Shown: positions 16,130 through 25,148 of the stretch, piece by piece | Numbering within the stretch: position 1 is the first letter of the stretch | Layout: each line of letters starts with the position of its first letter | DNA from: Methylobacterium sp. Leaf123 | GTDB taxonomy: Bacteria; Pseudomonadota; Alphaproteobacteria; Rhizobiales; Beijerinckiaceae | Assembly: GCF_001423405.1 (NCBI RefSeq) | Contig: NZ_LMNS01000039.1 | Coordinates: 124,001 to 188,000 of the forward strand | Length of the DNA: 64,000 nt | Direction of reading: 5' to 3' | Notes under the pieces: model-generated | Database searches by the model: none | Seen by the model: the letters and a program-made list of their open reading frames with translations, nothing else | What the model was told of the DNA's origin: nothing | Made by a program: the position numbers and the translations under genes

Positions 16130-17700
16130 CCTTGAGCCGTCCCCCCTGTGGTGGTCTCCGGTCGGAAGTCGCGCCGGATCGCGGCGCGTAAGTCCAGCAC
16201 GCTCGTCAATCCCGTGAGCTGCGTGTGCAGGCGGTCACCCTCCCCCTCCGGCAGGCGCGCCAGGATCGCGGCGGCGGAGGCGGCGCTGTCGTCGCTCGGC
16301 CAGAGCCGGTCGCCGAGGCGGGCGATGACCCAGGGCTTGGCGAGATCGCGCCGCAGGGCATCCGACCCGCGGGTGACGAAGGCGAGCCAGTCGAGCAACG
16401 TGGCGCTGAAGTCTTCCGAAAAGTGCTCCGGGCCTTGGCCCAGCACGGCCAGCACCACCTCGATCTTGCGGGCGCGGATCAGCGCCGCGACGCGGGCTTC
16501 CCAGGCGGCGTCGGGCAGGAGATCGAGCGCCTCCGCCCACATCCCGAGAACCTCGTTGGTGCGGCGGACCCCGGAGACCTTGCCCTCGTAGGCCTCGGCG
16601 GTGATGTCGGCCATCGCCTCCGCCCAGGCCGGGTCGAGGGTGCGCTTGGCTGCCGAGAACAGCCCGTGGAAGACCGGGTCGGCCCACTCGCTGCGCAGGG
16701 CCAGCTCGATCCAGAGCCGCGGCGGATGCGCGGCGAAGGACTGGAGCGGCGCGCGCGCCAGGATCGCCCGCAGCAACCCGGCACGGGCACCGCCGCCGCG
16801 CCGCTCCCAGCTGTTGATCTCGACGCCGTCGCGGACCAAGTCCGGGCTCTCCTCCGGCAGGGTCACGACGAGACTATGCGTGGTGCCGCCAAGCAGCTTG
16901 CGCTTGCTCTCGACGCTCAGGGCGGCGCGGGCGCGGGCCGCCATACGCTCCGCGTAGCGCGAGCCGGGAAGGCCCGGCAGGAGGTGTTGCGCGGCGAGCC
17001 GCACACCGCCGGCCCGGTCGTCGAGGCAGGCCTCGAGGAAGGGCTCGTCGGCGGGCGACAGGCCGGTCGCCAGGGCGTGGACCAAAGCCTCGCGCGCATC
17101 GGCCTTCTCTTTGCGGAAGACCGGTTCCAGGGCGGCGCGGGCGCCTTCCGGATCGCGGGCGCGAAAGGCGGTGAAGGCGGCGCGGCGCTCGGCCACCGTG
17201 CCTTCCGTCCAGTCCGCTGCCTCGGACGTCTCGGTCGGGGTCTCGCCGCAGGCGCGGGCGAGCCAGTCGAGTTCGGCGCCGATCACGGAGGAGGCGGTCG
17301 CCGGCAGGCTGTCGCGCTGCTGCGTCAGCACTTGGAACAGCCAAGCGGGCGGGCGCACGCCCGTCGCGGCGGCGAGTTCGAACCATTCTTTGATGCGGGT
17401 GCGCGCGCTGATGCCTTCGGTGAGGAGGCCGTAGAGCCGCGTCGCAGCGGCGGGCGGACATTCGGGGCCGAAGGCGTCGCGCGGTTCGGTCGGCGCCAGC
17501 GCTTCCGGCCCGAGTTCCGTGCCGGCGAGATGGTGGACGCCCTCCGCCGCGAGCCGCGCCAGCAGGGCGGCAGCGGGATCGCTTTCCATGACGAGTGCGG
17601 TCAGCGGATTGGGTTGGCTAAGCGGCGCGCGCTCGGCCCCGAGGAGCGCGGCGGCGAGCGTCGGCTCCCAGCCATCCGTTGCGCGATCGGCTGCCTCCAT
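16126..17700 (-). CDS. DUF5691 family protein
   Basis: The 524-residue protein is helical and Ala/Leu/Glu rich, starting with WEPTLAAALLGAERAPL and containing repeated helical-hairpin stretches that suggest a HEAT-like solenoid. The family is assigned from overall pattern and from its constant company: it lies exactly between the SWIM gene (1-bp overlap) and the MoxR gene (4-bp overlap). It has no recognisable catalytic motif. A scaffold or adaptor role in the same MoxR-VWA system is inferred. Confidence 0.72.
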   Translation of the reverse strand: MEAADRATDGWEPTLAAALLGAERAPLSQPNPLTALVMESDPAAALLARLAAEGVHHLAGTELGPEALAPTEPRDAFGPECPPAAATRLYGLLTEGISARTRIKEWFELAAATGVRPPAWLFQVLTQQRDSLPATASSVIGAELDWLARACGETPTETSEAADWTEGTVAERRAAFTAFRARDPEGARAALEPVFRKEKADAREALVHALATGLSPADEPFLEACLDDRAGGVRLAAQHLLPGLPGSRYAERMAARARAALSVESKRKLLGGTTHSLVVTLPEESPDLVRDGVEINSWERRGGGARAGLLRAILARAPLQSFAAHPPRLWIELALRSEWADPVFHGLFSAAKRTLDPAWAEAMADITAEAYEGKVSGVRRTNEVLGMWAEALDLLPDAAWEARVAALIRARKIEVVLAVLGQGPEHFSEDFSATLLDWLAFVTRGSDALRRDLAKPWVIARLGDRLWPSDDSAASAAAILARLPEGEGDRLHTQLTGLTSVLDLRAAIRRDFRPETTTGGTAQG

Positions 17701-19076
17701 CAGGCGACCTGCAACAGCACGGGCTGCGCACCCTGCGCCGGCATCGCGTAGAGGCGGCCCTCCGTCACGAGGGCGAGCGGGTGGAGGCCGTAGCCGTCGT
17801 AGAGGCCGAACAGATCGACCGGCCGGCCTGCCGCCACCGCGAGCAGGCTCGGAAGGCGCGGATCGGCCTTGAGCGCGAGGCTGCCGGTCTCGTCCCCCGC
17901 CGCGAAGGCCGTCTTGCCGCCGGACGCCGCGGTGGCGAGGCGCCCGAGCCGCACATTCGCGAGCCGCACCGGCCAGCGCTCACACCAGGGTGCGCGGGCC
18001 AACACCTCGGCGAAGACGTCTCGCGCTGCCGCGATGCTGGCCGCGCCCGGCAGCACGGCTTGTTCCGCCGGGCCGGCACGGCCCTCGCGGAAGACGGCGC
18101 GCAAGGGTGGGTCGCCGGGCTGGAAGGCGAGCGCCCCGGAAAAATCCTGGCCGGCGGCGGGGGCCGGCGGCAGGGGCGATCCGGCCGTGCCGTAATCAAT
18201 CACCTGGGCCAGGGTGCCGCTCGTCCGGCCGACGAGCCAGACCGAGCGGGCGGTGAGGCGATCCTCGTCCTCGACCGCGTGGGCCAGCACCGCCCAGGTG
18301 TCGGTCTGGTCCGGCCGGGCGGCCATCTCCTCGGCGGTGACGGGGTAGCCCAGCGCGGCGCGCACGCCCGCCGCCTGCTCGGGCGACAGGGCGTCGAGGC
18401 GCCGCGCGGCCCGGAGCAGCAGGGCGAGCCGGCCGAGGCCGAGCCCGAGCGCGGCTTCCGGCCGGGGGGCGCCGGCTTGAGGCGCCGCCGCGATCAGCCC
18501 CGGTAGGGCGCGCACCCGGCGGGCGAGGCCGGGGGCCTGCCCATCCACGAGGCGCCCGGCCATGCGGTCCCAGAAGGCGTAGGGTTCGGAGCGCGCGGCG
18601 GCGAGCCCGCGCCGCATCAGGTCGCGCAGCCAGAGATCGAGTTCGTCCAGCGACGCCGCGACCCGGTCCTCGCGGGCCTGTCGGCGCTTGGCCTGCGCCC
18701 GCTCATCGACGGGCTTGGCGGGTTCCTTCGCCCGGGTCTCGGCGGCGGCGACGCGGCTCTCGCGGCCCTTCATCCAGGCGGTGGCCCAGTCCGGCGGCTC
18801 GGCCTCCGTGACCGGGGCGGCGGCATCGACCAGCATCAGGCCGAGCGCGTGCTTGCAGGGGAACTTTCGGCTCGGGCAGGTGCATTTCGAGGCCGGTCCG
18901 GCGAGATCCGCCACCGTGCGGTAGGGGCTCGCGCCGCTGCCCTTGATCTCGCCCCAGATCACCGTTCCCGCCCGGCCGAGACCGGCCCATTTCTGCGGTT
19001 TCGCCTGATCCTGCCCGGCCTTGCGGCTCGACGCGTCGGGGGCGAGATCGAGGATCTGGGCAGTCGTCAGGCTCAT
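17700..19076 (-). CDS. SWIM zinc-finger protein
   Basis: The 458-residue protein has a SWIM finger CTCPSRKFPCKHALG with ligands C65, C67, C74 and H76 (CxCx6CxH). The rest is helical with a strand-rich C terminus (LYAMPAQGAQPVLLQVA). SWIM fingers bind DNA or proteins. In this gene row it is the first gene and probably confers target recognition. The stop and the DUF5691 start share one base. The promoter should lie in the 247 bp up to zwf; no clear -35/-10 was identified. Confidence 0.85.
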   Translation of the reverse strand: MSLTTAQILDLAPDASSRKAGQDQAKPQKWAGLGRAGTVIWGEIKGSGASPYRTVADLAGPASKCTCPSRKFPCKHALGLMLVDAAAPVTEAEPPDWATAWMKGRESRVAAAETRAKEPAKPVDERAQAKRRQAREDRVAASLDELDLWLRDLMRRGLAAARSEPYAFWDRMAGRLVDGQAPGLARRVRALPGLIAAAPQAGAPRPEAALGLGLGRLALLLRAARRLDALSPEQAAGVRAALGYPVTAEEMAARPDQTDTWAVLAHAVEDEDRLTARSVWLVGRTSGTLAQVIDYGTAGSPLPPAPAAGQDFSGALAFQPGDPPLRAVFREGRAGPAEQAVLPGAASIAAARDVFAEVLARAPWCERWPVRLANVRLGRLATAASGGKTAFAAGDETGSLALKADPRLPSLLAVAAGRPVDLFGLYDGYGLHPLALVTEGRLYAMPAQGAQPVLLQVA

Positions 19077-19323
19077 GCGGCGGCGGTGTGATGTCCGTCC
19101 ATCGAATCGGGCGATAGGATCAGTCTAGACAAATCAGACCGGTGGGCAAGTTTGATGCGGACTTCTCTCCTGTTTCATGAGCCGGCAATCGCCCCGAAGC
19201 GGATAATCTAAGATTATTCTGAGAATTATTCCAGCATATCCGCCGGCGCCGATCACCGATGATCGCATGGGCGACAATGCGACCGGTGCCATGAGGCTGT
19301 GACGCGTGATTTCTCCCTCGCGC

Positions 19324-20877
19324 TCACTCCTGCTCGTCGGTGTTGCGCCATTCTCGCTCGAAGGGCAGGCGCCAAGCCTGCGGCGCGACGAGCTGGTGGA
19401 TCGATTTCGGCCCCCAGGAGCCCGGCGCGTAGAGCCGCACCGGCGGGGGCGCCTCCAGCAGCGGCGTCGAGACCTCCCACAGCCGCTCGATGCCCTCGGC
19501 CGTGGTGAACAGGGTATGGTCGCCGCGCATGGCGTCGAGGATCAGCCGCTCATAGGCCTCCAGCACCTCGCCCATCAGGCCGGTGTCCTTCATGTTGAAC
19601 TGGAGCGAGAGCTTGTCGAGCCGCATGCCCGGACCCGGCCGCTTGCCGTAGAACGAGAGCGACATCTTCGAGGCGTCGGCGAGATCGAAGGTGAGGTGGT
19701 CGGGCCCCTGCGCGCCGACACCCGAATTGACCGGGAACATGCTTTTGGGCGGTTCGCGGAAGGCGATCGAGATGATGCGCTGCCCCTCGGCCATCCGCTT
19801 GCCGGTGCGCAGGAAGAACGGAACCCCGGCCCAGCGCCAATTGTCGATGCGGCACTTGAGGGCGATGAAAGTCTCGGTGTCCGATTGCGGATCGACGCCG
19901 GGCTCGGCCCGGTAGCCGGCATATTGCCCGCGCACCACCTCCCGCGGGTCGAGCGGGAGCATCGAGCGGAACACCTTGTTCTTCTCTTCCGAGATCGGGC
20001 CGGGTTCGAGCGAGGTCGGCGGCTCCATCGCCATGAAGCCGAGGATCTGGAACAGGTGGGTCACCACCATGTCGCGATAGGCGCCGGTCGCCTCGTAGAA
20101 GGCGGCGCGGGTGCCGAGGCCCAGCGTCTCCGGCACGTCGATCTGCACGTGGTCGATGAAGGTGCGGTTCCAGATCGGCTCGAACAGGCCGTTGGCGAAA
20201 CGGAAGGCCAGGATGTTCTGGGCCGGCTCCTTGCCGAGGAAGTGGTCGATGCGGAAGATCTGATCCTCGGAGAAGACCTCGTGCAGCCGGTCGTTGAGTG
20301 CCACCGCACTCTCCAGATCGGTGCCGAACGGCTTCTCCATGACGATGCGCGAGCCCGCCGCCAGATCCGCCTCGGCGAGCAGGCGCACCACGGTGAGCGC
20401 CGCGGCCGGCGGCACGCTGAGATAATGCAGGCGCCGGCTCTCCTGGCCGGGATGCGCCTCGGCCAGACCCGCCTCGGCGCGGGCCACCGCCGCGGCGAGT
20501 GCTTCGGCGCCGGCCGAGAGCGGCACATAGTCGAGCCGCTCGGCGAAGGCCGACCATTCCCCGTCCCGGGCCTGCCGGGTGAAGAACTGGTCGATCGCCT
20601 TGTGCGCGCGTTCGCGGAACGCCTCGACGCCGAGGTCGTCGAGGGACACGCCGACGATGCGCAGATCGGGGATGAAGCCGGCGCTGAACAGGTGGAACAG
20701 GCCAGGCAGGAGTTTTCGCTGGGCGAGGTCGCCGGTGGCGCCGACGAGGACGACGACCTGCGGATATTTCGGGCCGACGCCCGCCCCGAGCCGTGACGTG
20801 CGCGATCCTGCCAAGCCGGGCCTCCCTCGGCGCGCCGGAGATGCGCGCAGGAGTGAGGTAGGGCCAGCGCGATTCAT
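19324..20877 (-). CDS. zwf: Glucose-6-phosphate 1-dehydrogenase
   Basis: The product of 517 residues has the NADP-binding GATGDLAQRK at 46-55, EKPFG at 181-185 and the substrate-binding RIDHFLGKE at 209-217. It catalyses the first step of the oxidative pentose phosphate and Entner-Doudoroff routes and supplies NADPH. The frame runs on upstream to 21288, but that part shows no homology and crosses another gene, so the ATG at 20877 was chosen. Even so the first 38 residues (Arg/Ser rich) are longer than usual, and a later start is possible. Confidence 0.93.
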   Translation of the reverse strand: MNRAGPTSLLRASPARRGRPGLAGSRTSRLGAGVGPKYPQVVVLVGATGDLAQRKLLPGLFHLFSAGFIPDLRIVGVSLDDLGVEAFRERAHKAIDQFFTRQARDGEWSAFAERLDYVPLSAGAEALAAAVARAEAGLAEAHPGQESRRLHYLSVPPAAALTVVRLLAEADLAAGSRIVMEKPFGTDLESAVALNDRLHEVFSEDQIFRIDHFLGKEPAQNILAFRFANGLFEPIWNRTFIDHVQIDVPETLGLGTRAAFYEATGAYRDMVVTHLFQILGFMAMEPPTSLEPGPISEEKNKVFRSMLPLDPREVVRGQYAGYRAEPGVDPQSDTETFIALKCRIDNWRWAGVPFFLRTGKRMAEGQRIISIAFREPPKSMFPVNSGVGAQGPDHLTFDLADASKMSLSFYGKRPGPGMRLDKLSLQFNMKDTGLMGEVLEAYERLILDAMRGDHTLFTTAEGIERLWEVSTPLLEAPPPVRLYAPGSWGPKSIHQLVAPQAWRLPFEREWRNTDEQE

Positions 20878-20950
20878 GCCAAGCTTGCGCGGGCGATCCT
20901 GTTCGTGCCGAGGGCGTCGATCGAAGCCCTCCGGCACGGGACGGCCTGCA

Positions 20951-21190
20951 TCAGGGCGTGTCGACCGTCTCCGGGCTCCAGCCGTCCTTCGGCTCGCTGT
21001 GTCGCTGCCAGTACCGCTCGGCCACTTCCTCCGCCTCCCCCGAGCCGGGTGAGACGAAGCCCGCCACCGTCGCGACGTGGATGCCCCGCTCCTTGAAGCC
21101 CTCGAACAGCCCTTGAGCCAGCGCCCGGATGCCGGCCGCCCCGTGCAGGAGGACTTCGCGAGCGCGGCCCTGGGCGCCGGCTTGTCCGGG
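20951..21190 (-). pseudogene. C-terminal remnant of a short-chain dehydrogenase/reductase
   Basis: This minus-strand frame encodes GIRALAQGLFEGFKERGIHV, then ATVAGFVSPGS and a tail with VAERYWQRHSEPKDGW. That is the typical last third of a classical SDR (helix after the active-site Lys, strand 6, C-terminal tail). The catalytic YxxxK and the Rossmann glycines are absent, because upstream the sequence becomes the antisense of the parD gene. It is a truncated gene whose 5' part has been lost next to the toxin-antitoxin pair. Confidence 0.6.
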
Positions 21191-21238
21191 ATTGCGAAAT
21201 ACCAAAATCGGGTACACCCTGCCGCTCGGAGGGTGCCC

Positions 21239-21487
21239 ATGACGCGAAACACGTCCGTCTCGCTCGGCGAGCATTTCGCACAGTTCATCGACCGTCAGGT
21301 CGAAGGGGGGCGCTACGGCTCCGCGAGCGAAGTGGTTCGCGCCGGGCTTCGCCTCCTCGAAGAGCGGGAGGCCGCCCTTGAGACGCTTCGATCCGCCCTG
21401 ATCGAGGGTGAGGAGAGCGGTCCACCGGAACCCTTCGATACCGAGGCTTTCCTCCGGGAGAAGCGCGCCGGCGCGGTCCGGGGGTGA
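21239..21487 (+). CDS. parD: ParD-type (RHH/CopG) antitoxin
   Basis: The 82-residue product has the ParD ribbon-helix-helix start MTRNTSVSLGEHFAQFIDRQ and GRYGSASEVVRAGLRLLEE, with an acidic C-terminal toxin-binding tail. The stop overlaps the following parE GTG start by 4 bp, the usual arrangement. The ParD dimer represses the operon and neutralises ParE. Confidence 0.88.
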   Translation: MTRNTSVSLGEHFAQFIDRQVEGGRYGSASEVVRAGLRLLEEREAALETLRSALIEGEESGPPEPFDTEAFLREKRAGAVRG

Positions 21488-21774
21488 GCGTCCGCCTCTC
21501 GCCGAGAGCCCGTGCGGATCTCGGCCGGATCTGGGACGACTCGGCCGAACGCTGGGGTCAGGATCAGGCCGACCGTTACATCCGCCTTCTGGCCGCAAGC
21601 TTCACGCGATTGGCCGAGGGATCGGCCCGAGGCCGGGGGGCCGACGAGATCCGCAAGGGCTATCTCCGCCTCTCCGTGGGATCGCACATCCTGTTTTATC
21701 GCAGGGGCGCCGAGGGCGGAATCGAGGTCATCCGCATCCTTCACCGGCGGATGGATTTCAAACGCCATCTCTGA
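21484..21774 (+). CDS. parE: ParE-type toxin (RelE/ParE superfamily)
   Basis: The 96-residue protein, GTG start, has the ParE pattern LSPRARADLGRIWDDSAERW, a middle GYLRLSVGSHILFYRR strand pair and an IRILHRRMDF C-terminal motif. ParE proteins inhibit DNA gyrase; the target here is inferred from family only. Translation is coupled to parD. The pair abuts a truncated SDR gene. Confidence 0.88.
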   Translation: MSVRLSPRARADLGRIWDDSAERWGQDQADRYIRLLAASFTRLAEGSARGRGADEIRKGYLRLSVGSHILFYRRGAEGGIEVIRILHRRMDFKRHL

Positions 21775-21853
21775 AGGGCCGCGCGGCTGAGCCGATGCGC
21801 CCCGGGCGCGGTGACGCATCGCGCGGACGCGCGATCGGCCCCATCTCGGGGCC

Positions 21854-22480
21854 ATGCCAAGTAAGGCCTTCGAGACCACCGCCGCCCGCCTGCGCGCCTG
21901 CCGGATCTGCCGCGACGCGCCCCTCTACGGGGCGCCCCTGCCGCACGAGCCGCGGCCCGTGGTCCAGGGCAGCGCCACCGCGCGGCTGCTGATCGCGAGC
22001 CAGGCACCGGGCAACCGGGCGCATCGCAGCGGCATCCCGTTCAGCGATCCGTCGGGCCGGCGCCTGCGGGCGTGGCTCGGCCTCGACGAGGCGGGGTTCT
22101 ACGATGCCACGCGGGTGGCGATCCTACCGATGGGCGCGTGTTTCCCCGGCCTCGACGCCAAGGGCGGCGACCGGCCGCCGCGGCGGGAATGCGCGCCGAC
22201 CTGGCGGGCCGACCTCCTCGCCGGGCTGCCGCAGCTCGACCTGATCCTGGTGATCGGCCAGTACGCGCAAGCCTGGCATCTCGGCCCCCGGCCCGGCGGG
22301 CTCACCGAGACGGTCGCGGGCTGGCGCGCAATCCTCGACGCCTCGGCTCGGCCGCGGGTGCTGCCCCTGCCCCACCCCTCCTGGCGCAACAACGGCTGGC
22401 TCCGCACGAATCCGTGGTTCGAGGCGGAGCTTCTGCCGGTGCTGCGCGCCGAGGTGGCGAAGGCGATGGACGCGGGATGA
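21854..22480 (+). CDS. Uracil-DNA glycosylase family protein, probable Fe-S type
   Basis: The 208-residue protein has the UDG-superfamily segments IASQAPGNRAHRSGIPFSD near residue 48 and LPHPSWRNN near the C terminus. Cysteines at 16, 19, 96 and 113 fit the C-x2-C-xn-C-x(14-17)-C spacing of the 4Fe-4S cluster in family 4/5 UDGs. The role would be removing uracil or related bases from DNA. The active-site motif differs from E. coli Ung, so exact substrate range is uncertain. It is transcribed alone. Confidence 0.78.
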   Translation: MPSKAFETTAARLRACRICRDAPLYGAPLPHEPRPVVQGSATARLLIASQAPGNRAHRSGIPFSDPSGRRLRAWLGLDEAGFYDATRVAILPMGACFPGLDAKGGDRPPRRECAPTWRADLLAGLPQLDLILVIGQYAQAWHLGPRPGGLTETVAGWRAILDASARPRVLPLPHPSWRNNGWLRTNPWFEAELLPVLRAEVAKAMDAG

Positions 22481-22490
22481 CATCCGCGCG

Positions 22491-22540
22491 GAGCCGCAGC
22501 CGTCCCGACTGCATCGGGCGGGCTGCGGCTCTCGGTCTTT
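22491..22540 (+). terminator. Terminator-like hairpin after the UDG gene
   Basis: Perfect 11-bp arms GAGCCGCAGCC (22491-22501) and GGCTGCGGCTC (22521-22531) are followed by the T-rich TCGGTCTTTCTTT. It lies 10 bases after the UDG stop, before a convergent porin gene. Confidence 0.7.
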
Positions 22541-22592
22541 CTTTCGATGCGCCTTCTCTCGACGGGCCGGTGATCCCTTCGTCGGAACGCGT

Positions 22593-24119
22593 TCAGAAGA
22601 AGAACGTCGTCGTCATGTAGCCGTAGATCGTGTCGCCGGTGTCTGGCGCATTCGGCGCGTTGCGCAGGACGTCGCCCTTGAGGAGGTAGGCGACGCCGCT
22701 GTCGAGCACGACCGCGCGCGGCACCAGCCAATAGCGCACCCGCCCCTCGATCTGGTGGCCGGCGAAGGTTCCGGAGCGGCCGGTCCGGTCGCGCACCCCG
22801 GTCGCCGCGAAGCTGTCGCTCGGGTTTTCGAGCCAGAGGCTGCGGTAGTCGACGAAGGCGTCCCAATCCGGGTCCGGCGCGACCTCGAACCGGACGCCCG
22901 GCGAGATCAGGTTCGCCCGCTGCACGGCGCCGTAGAGGCTCGTCGGGCCGTAATCGAAGCGCCGCGCGCCGTAGAGCGTGTCGAAGCGGGTGTAGCGGTT
23001 CGGGTTGGCGCTGTCGCCGCTGGCATGGTCGTAGTGGAGCGAGATCCGGGGTGCCCACGCGGTCTCGAAGGTGTAGCCGGCCTCGGCGTGCACGAAATAG
23101 GCCGACACGGGCACGTCGGTGACATCAGTGACGGCAGCGGTGTTGCGCGCGACGCCGACCTGACCGACCATTTCGAGTTCGTGATCGAACTGCCCCGGTT
23201 TGGGTACGCGGTAGAGCCGGAAGCCCGGCGTGAACAGGCGCCGGTCCCGCGTCCGGATGCCTTCGAGCTGGGAGCCGGAATCCCGTTCGAGCAGGCCGTA
23301 GCCGTAAGCCTCCAGAATGCCGCCGAACACGCCCGCCTTGGTGAAGATGCCACCGAAGAGCTGCGTGTCGAAGCCCTCGTGATCCCACGCGACGCTGTTG
23401 CTGAGGATGCCGGCGCGATCATCCGGCAGGCGGTAATGCGGCAGGGTGTAGAACAGCCGCAGCCGGTCCCTGGCCGCGTTTTCCCAGTCGTAGGCGATGC
23501 CGGTGAAGGCGTTGATAGTGTTGCGGAACTGGTTGCGGGCGATGAGGCGGCGCGAGCCGACATTCTGCGTGAAGCGCCCGACGGTGAGCGTGCTTACGGT
23601 GCCGATGCCCGCGACATCCGCCATGTCGAAGCCGAGATAGGCTTGGCCGAGTTCGAACGCGTTCACCTCCGTGGTGGCGATGGAGTTCGAGTTCCGGCGC
23701 TGGAAATAGGCGCGGCTGTCGAACACCTCGCCGCCGAACCGCACCGGGCCGGTGTCGTACTCGGCAAACAGGGTGGTCTGCATCGAGAACAGATCGTTGG
23801 TGGCCGGCGCGGGGGCGGGGCGGAACTGCCCACCGAGCCCTTCGGCCCGCGGCCGGAAGCTGCCATGGATCTTCCAGTTCTCCGGCTTGCCCAGAGCCTC
23901 GTAGAGGGCGAAGGCGGGCTTCTGCTGCAGGGCCTGGCCGGGCGCGACCTGCGCGAAGGCCGCCGCCGGAAGCAGGCCGCTCATCACAGCCGCGAGAGGA
24001 ATCAGGCCTGCCACGGGACGAGGCGCGGACCGTCGTCCCGCGTGAAGCACGCGGCCGCATCTTCCAAAACCATCGAATCTGTAAGCTTGCTGCAGGTTAG
24101 CCCCGAACACACCGAACAC
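22593..24119 (-). CDS. Alginate-export-type outer-membrane porin
   Basis: The 508-residue product has a long N terminus with a hydrophobic signal ending AAAFAQ near residue 57, then many alternating amphipathic strands. Segments resemble the AlgE/alginate-export domain (IHGSFRPRAEGLGGQF, FELGQAYLGFDMADV, TLTVGRFTQNVGSRRLIARN), and it ends in aromatic FFF as in barrels. It is likely an outer-membrane channel for anionic compounds; the family is broad and the substrate is unknown. The first 40 residues before the signal are unusually long, so the start may be further in. No alginate synthesis genes are nearby. Confidence 0.82.
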   Translation of the reverse strand: MFGVFGANLQQAYRFDGFGRCGRVLHAGRRSAPRPVAGLIPLAAVMSGLLPAAAFAQVAPGQALQQKPAFALYEALGKPENWKIHGSFRPRAEGLGGQFRPAPAPATNDLFSMQTTLFAEYDTGPVRFGGEVFDSRAYFQRRNSNSIATTEVNAFELGQAYLGFDMADVAGIGTVSTLTVGRFTQNVGSRRLIARNQFRNTINAFTGIAYDWENAARDRLRLFYTLPHYRLPDDRAGILSNSVAWDHEGFDTQLFGGIFTKAGVFGGILEAYGYGLLERDSGSQLEGIRTRDRRLFTPGFRLYRVPKPGQFDHELEMVGQVGVARNTAAVTDVTDVPVSAYFVHAEAGYTFETAWAPRISLHYDHASGDSANPNRYTRFDTLYGARRFDYGPTSLYGAVQRANLISPGVRFEVAPDPDWDAFVDYRSLWLENPSDSFAATGVRDRTGRSGTFAGHQIEGRVRYWLVPRAVVLDSGVAYLLKGDVLRNAPNAPDTGDTIYGYMTTTFFF

Positions 24120-24443
24120 AGGAACTCCTCGACACTGAATTTTCGTCGGATTGTTCAGGATTATGTTCGTTAGAGCTTGGCGTTAAAACAGAAAAGTATG
24201 CCAATTTTCCAGGCGGCGAGAGGTGTTCTTCGCGCATGAATCGGGCGTGGGCGGGAGCAATCTTTCGCTTCCGAGCTACGAGGAAGAACAGTATTTAATC
24301 CGCCACAACGGTGGAATTTCACGGTGAAGGCATCGCGCGACGGGTGCGCCGACCTCTCGCCCCACCCGAGATCCACCGTTGACAGACGGCCCTCCTTGGG
24401 AGGATCGCTGCCGGCGCGCCTCAATCCACGTAACGAGAGCCCG
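24120..24443. other. Intergenic region between porin and pyrF
   Basis: These 324 bases lie between the divergent starts of the porin gene and pyrF. The porin side is AT-richer. A TTGACA (24379-24384) precedes pyrF, but no matching -10 is obvious. No gene, RNA or clear repeat was recognised. Confidence 0.5.
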
Positions 24444-25136
24444 ATGCCGGAGAGTGCCGACCCCCGCGACCGCCTGATCGTCGCCCTCGACCTGCCCGAC
24501 GTGGAGCAGGCGGAGCGGCTCGTTGCGCGCATCGGCGACGCGGCGACCTTCTACAAGATCGGCTACCGGCTGGCCTATGCGGGCGGGCTCGATTTCGCCG
24601 CGCGGCTGGCCAAGAGCGGCAAGAAGACCTTCCTCGATCTCAAGCTCCACGACATCGGCAACACCGTCGAGGAAGGCGTGCGCTCGGCCTCCGCGTTCGG
24701 CGCGACCTTCCTGACGGTGCATGCCTATCCGCAGACCATGCGCGCGGCCGTGCGCGGACGGGGGGCGGGCCTGAAGATCCTCGCCGTCACCGTGCTGACT
24801 TCCTACGATGACGCCGACGCGGCCGAAGCCGGCTACGCGCTCCCCGTCGCCGGCCTCGTGGCCCGCCGCGCGGCGCAGGCGGCCGAGATCGGCATCGACG
24901 GCATCGTCTGCTCGGCGGCCGAAGCCGGCGCGGTGCGCGACCGGATCGGCCCGTCGGGGCTGATCGTGACGCCCGGCATCCGCCCGGCGGGCGCGGAGGC
25001 TGGTGACCAGAAACGCGTGATGACGCCGGGGCAGGCGCGGGCGGCGGGCATCGACCATGTCGTGGTCGGACGCCCGATCACCGGCGCCGAAGATCCCCGT
25101 GCCGTCGCGCAGCGCATCGTTGCCGAGATGGTCTGA
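24444..25136 (+). CDS. pyrF: Orotidine 5'-phosphate decarboxylase
   Basis: The 230-residue product has the OMP decarboxylase signatures LIVALDLPD, the catalytic DLKLHDIGNTV (Asp-x-Lys-x-x-Asp), and the phosphate-binding VVGRPIT near the C terminus. It makes UMP from OMP in pyrimidine synthesis. The ATG at 24444 fits the family N terminus; upstream codons show no homology. Confidence 0.95.
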   Translation: MPESADPRDRLIVALDLPDVEQAERLVARIGDAATFYKIGYRLAYAGGLDFAARLAKSGKKTFLDLKLHDIGNTVEEGVRSASAFGATFLTVHAYPQTMRAAVRGRGAGLKILAVTVLTSYDDADAAEAGYALPVAGLVARRAAQAAEIGIDGIVCSAAEAGAVRDRIGPSGLIVTPGIRPAGAEAGDQKRVMTPGQARAAGIDHVVVGRPITGAEDPRAVAQRIVAEMV

Positions 25137-25148
25137 CGCGCCGCCGGC

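Noticed and set aside
20877..21288. N-terminal extension of zwf to 21288
   Set aside because: The extra residues have no G6PDH homology and overlap the SDR remnant and the antisense of parD.
24324..24443. 40-residue N-terminal extension of pyrF
   Set aside because: The extension has no similarity to OMP decarboxylases, and ATG 24444 matches the family start.
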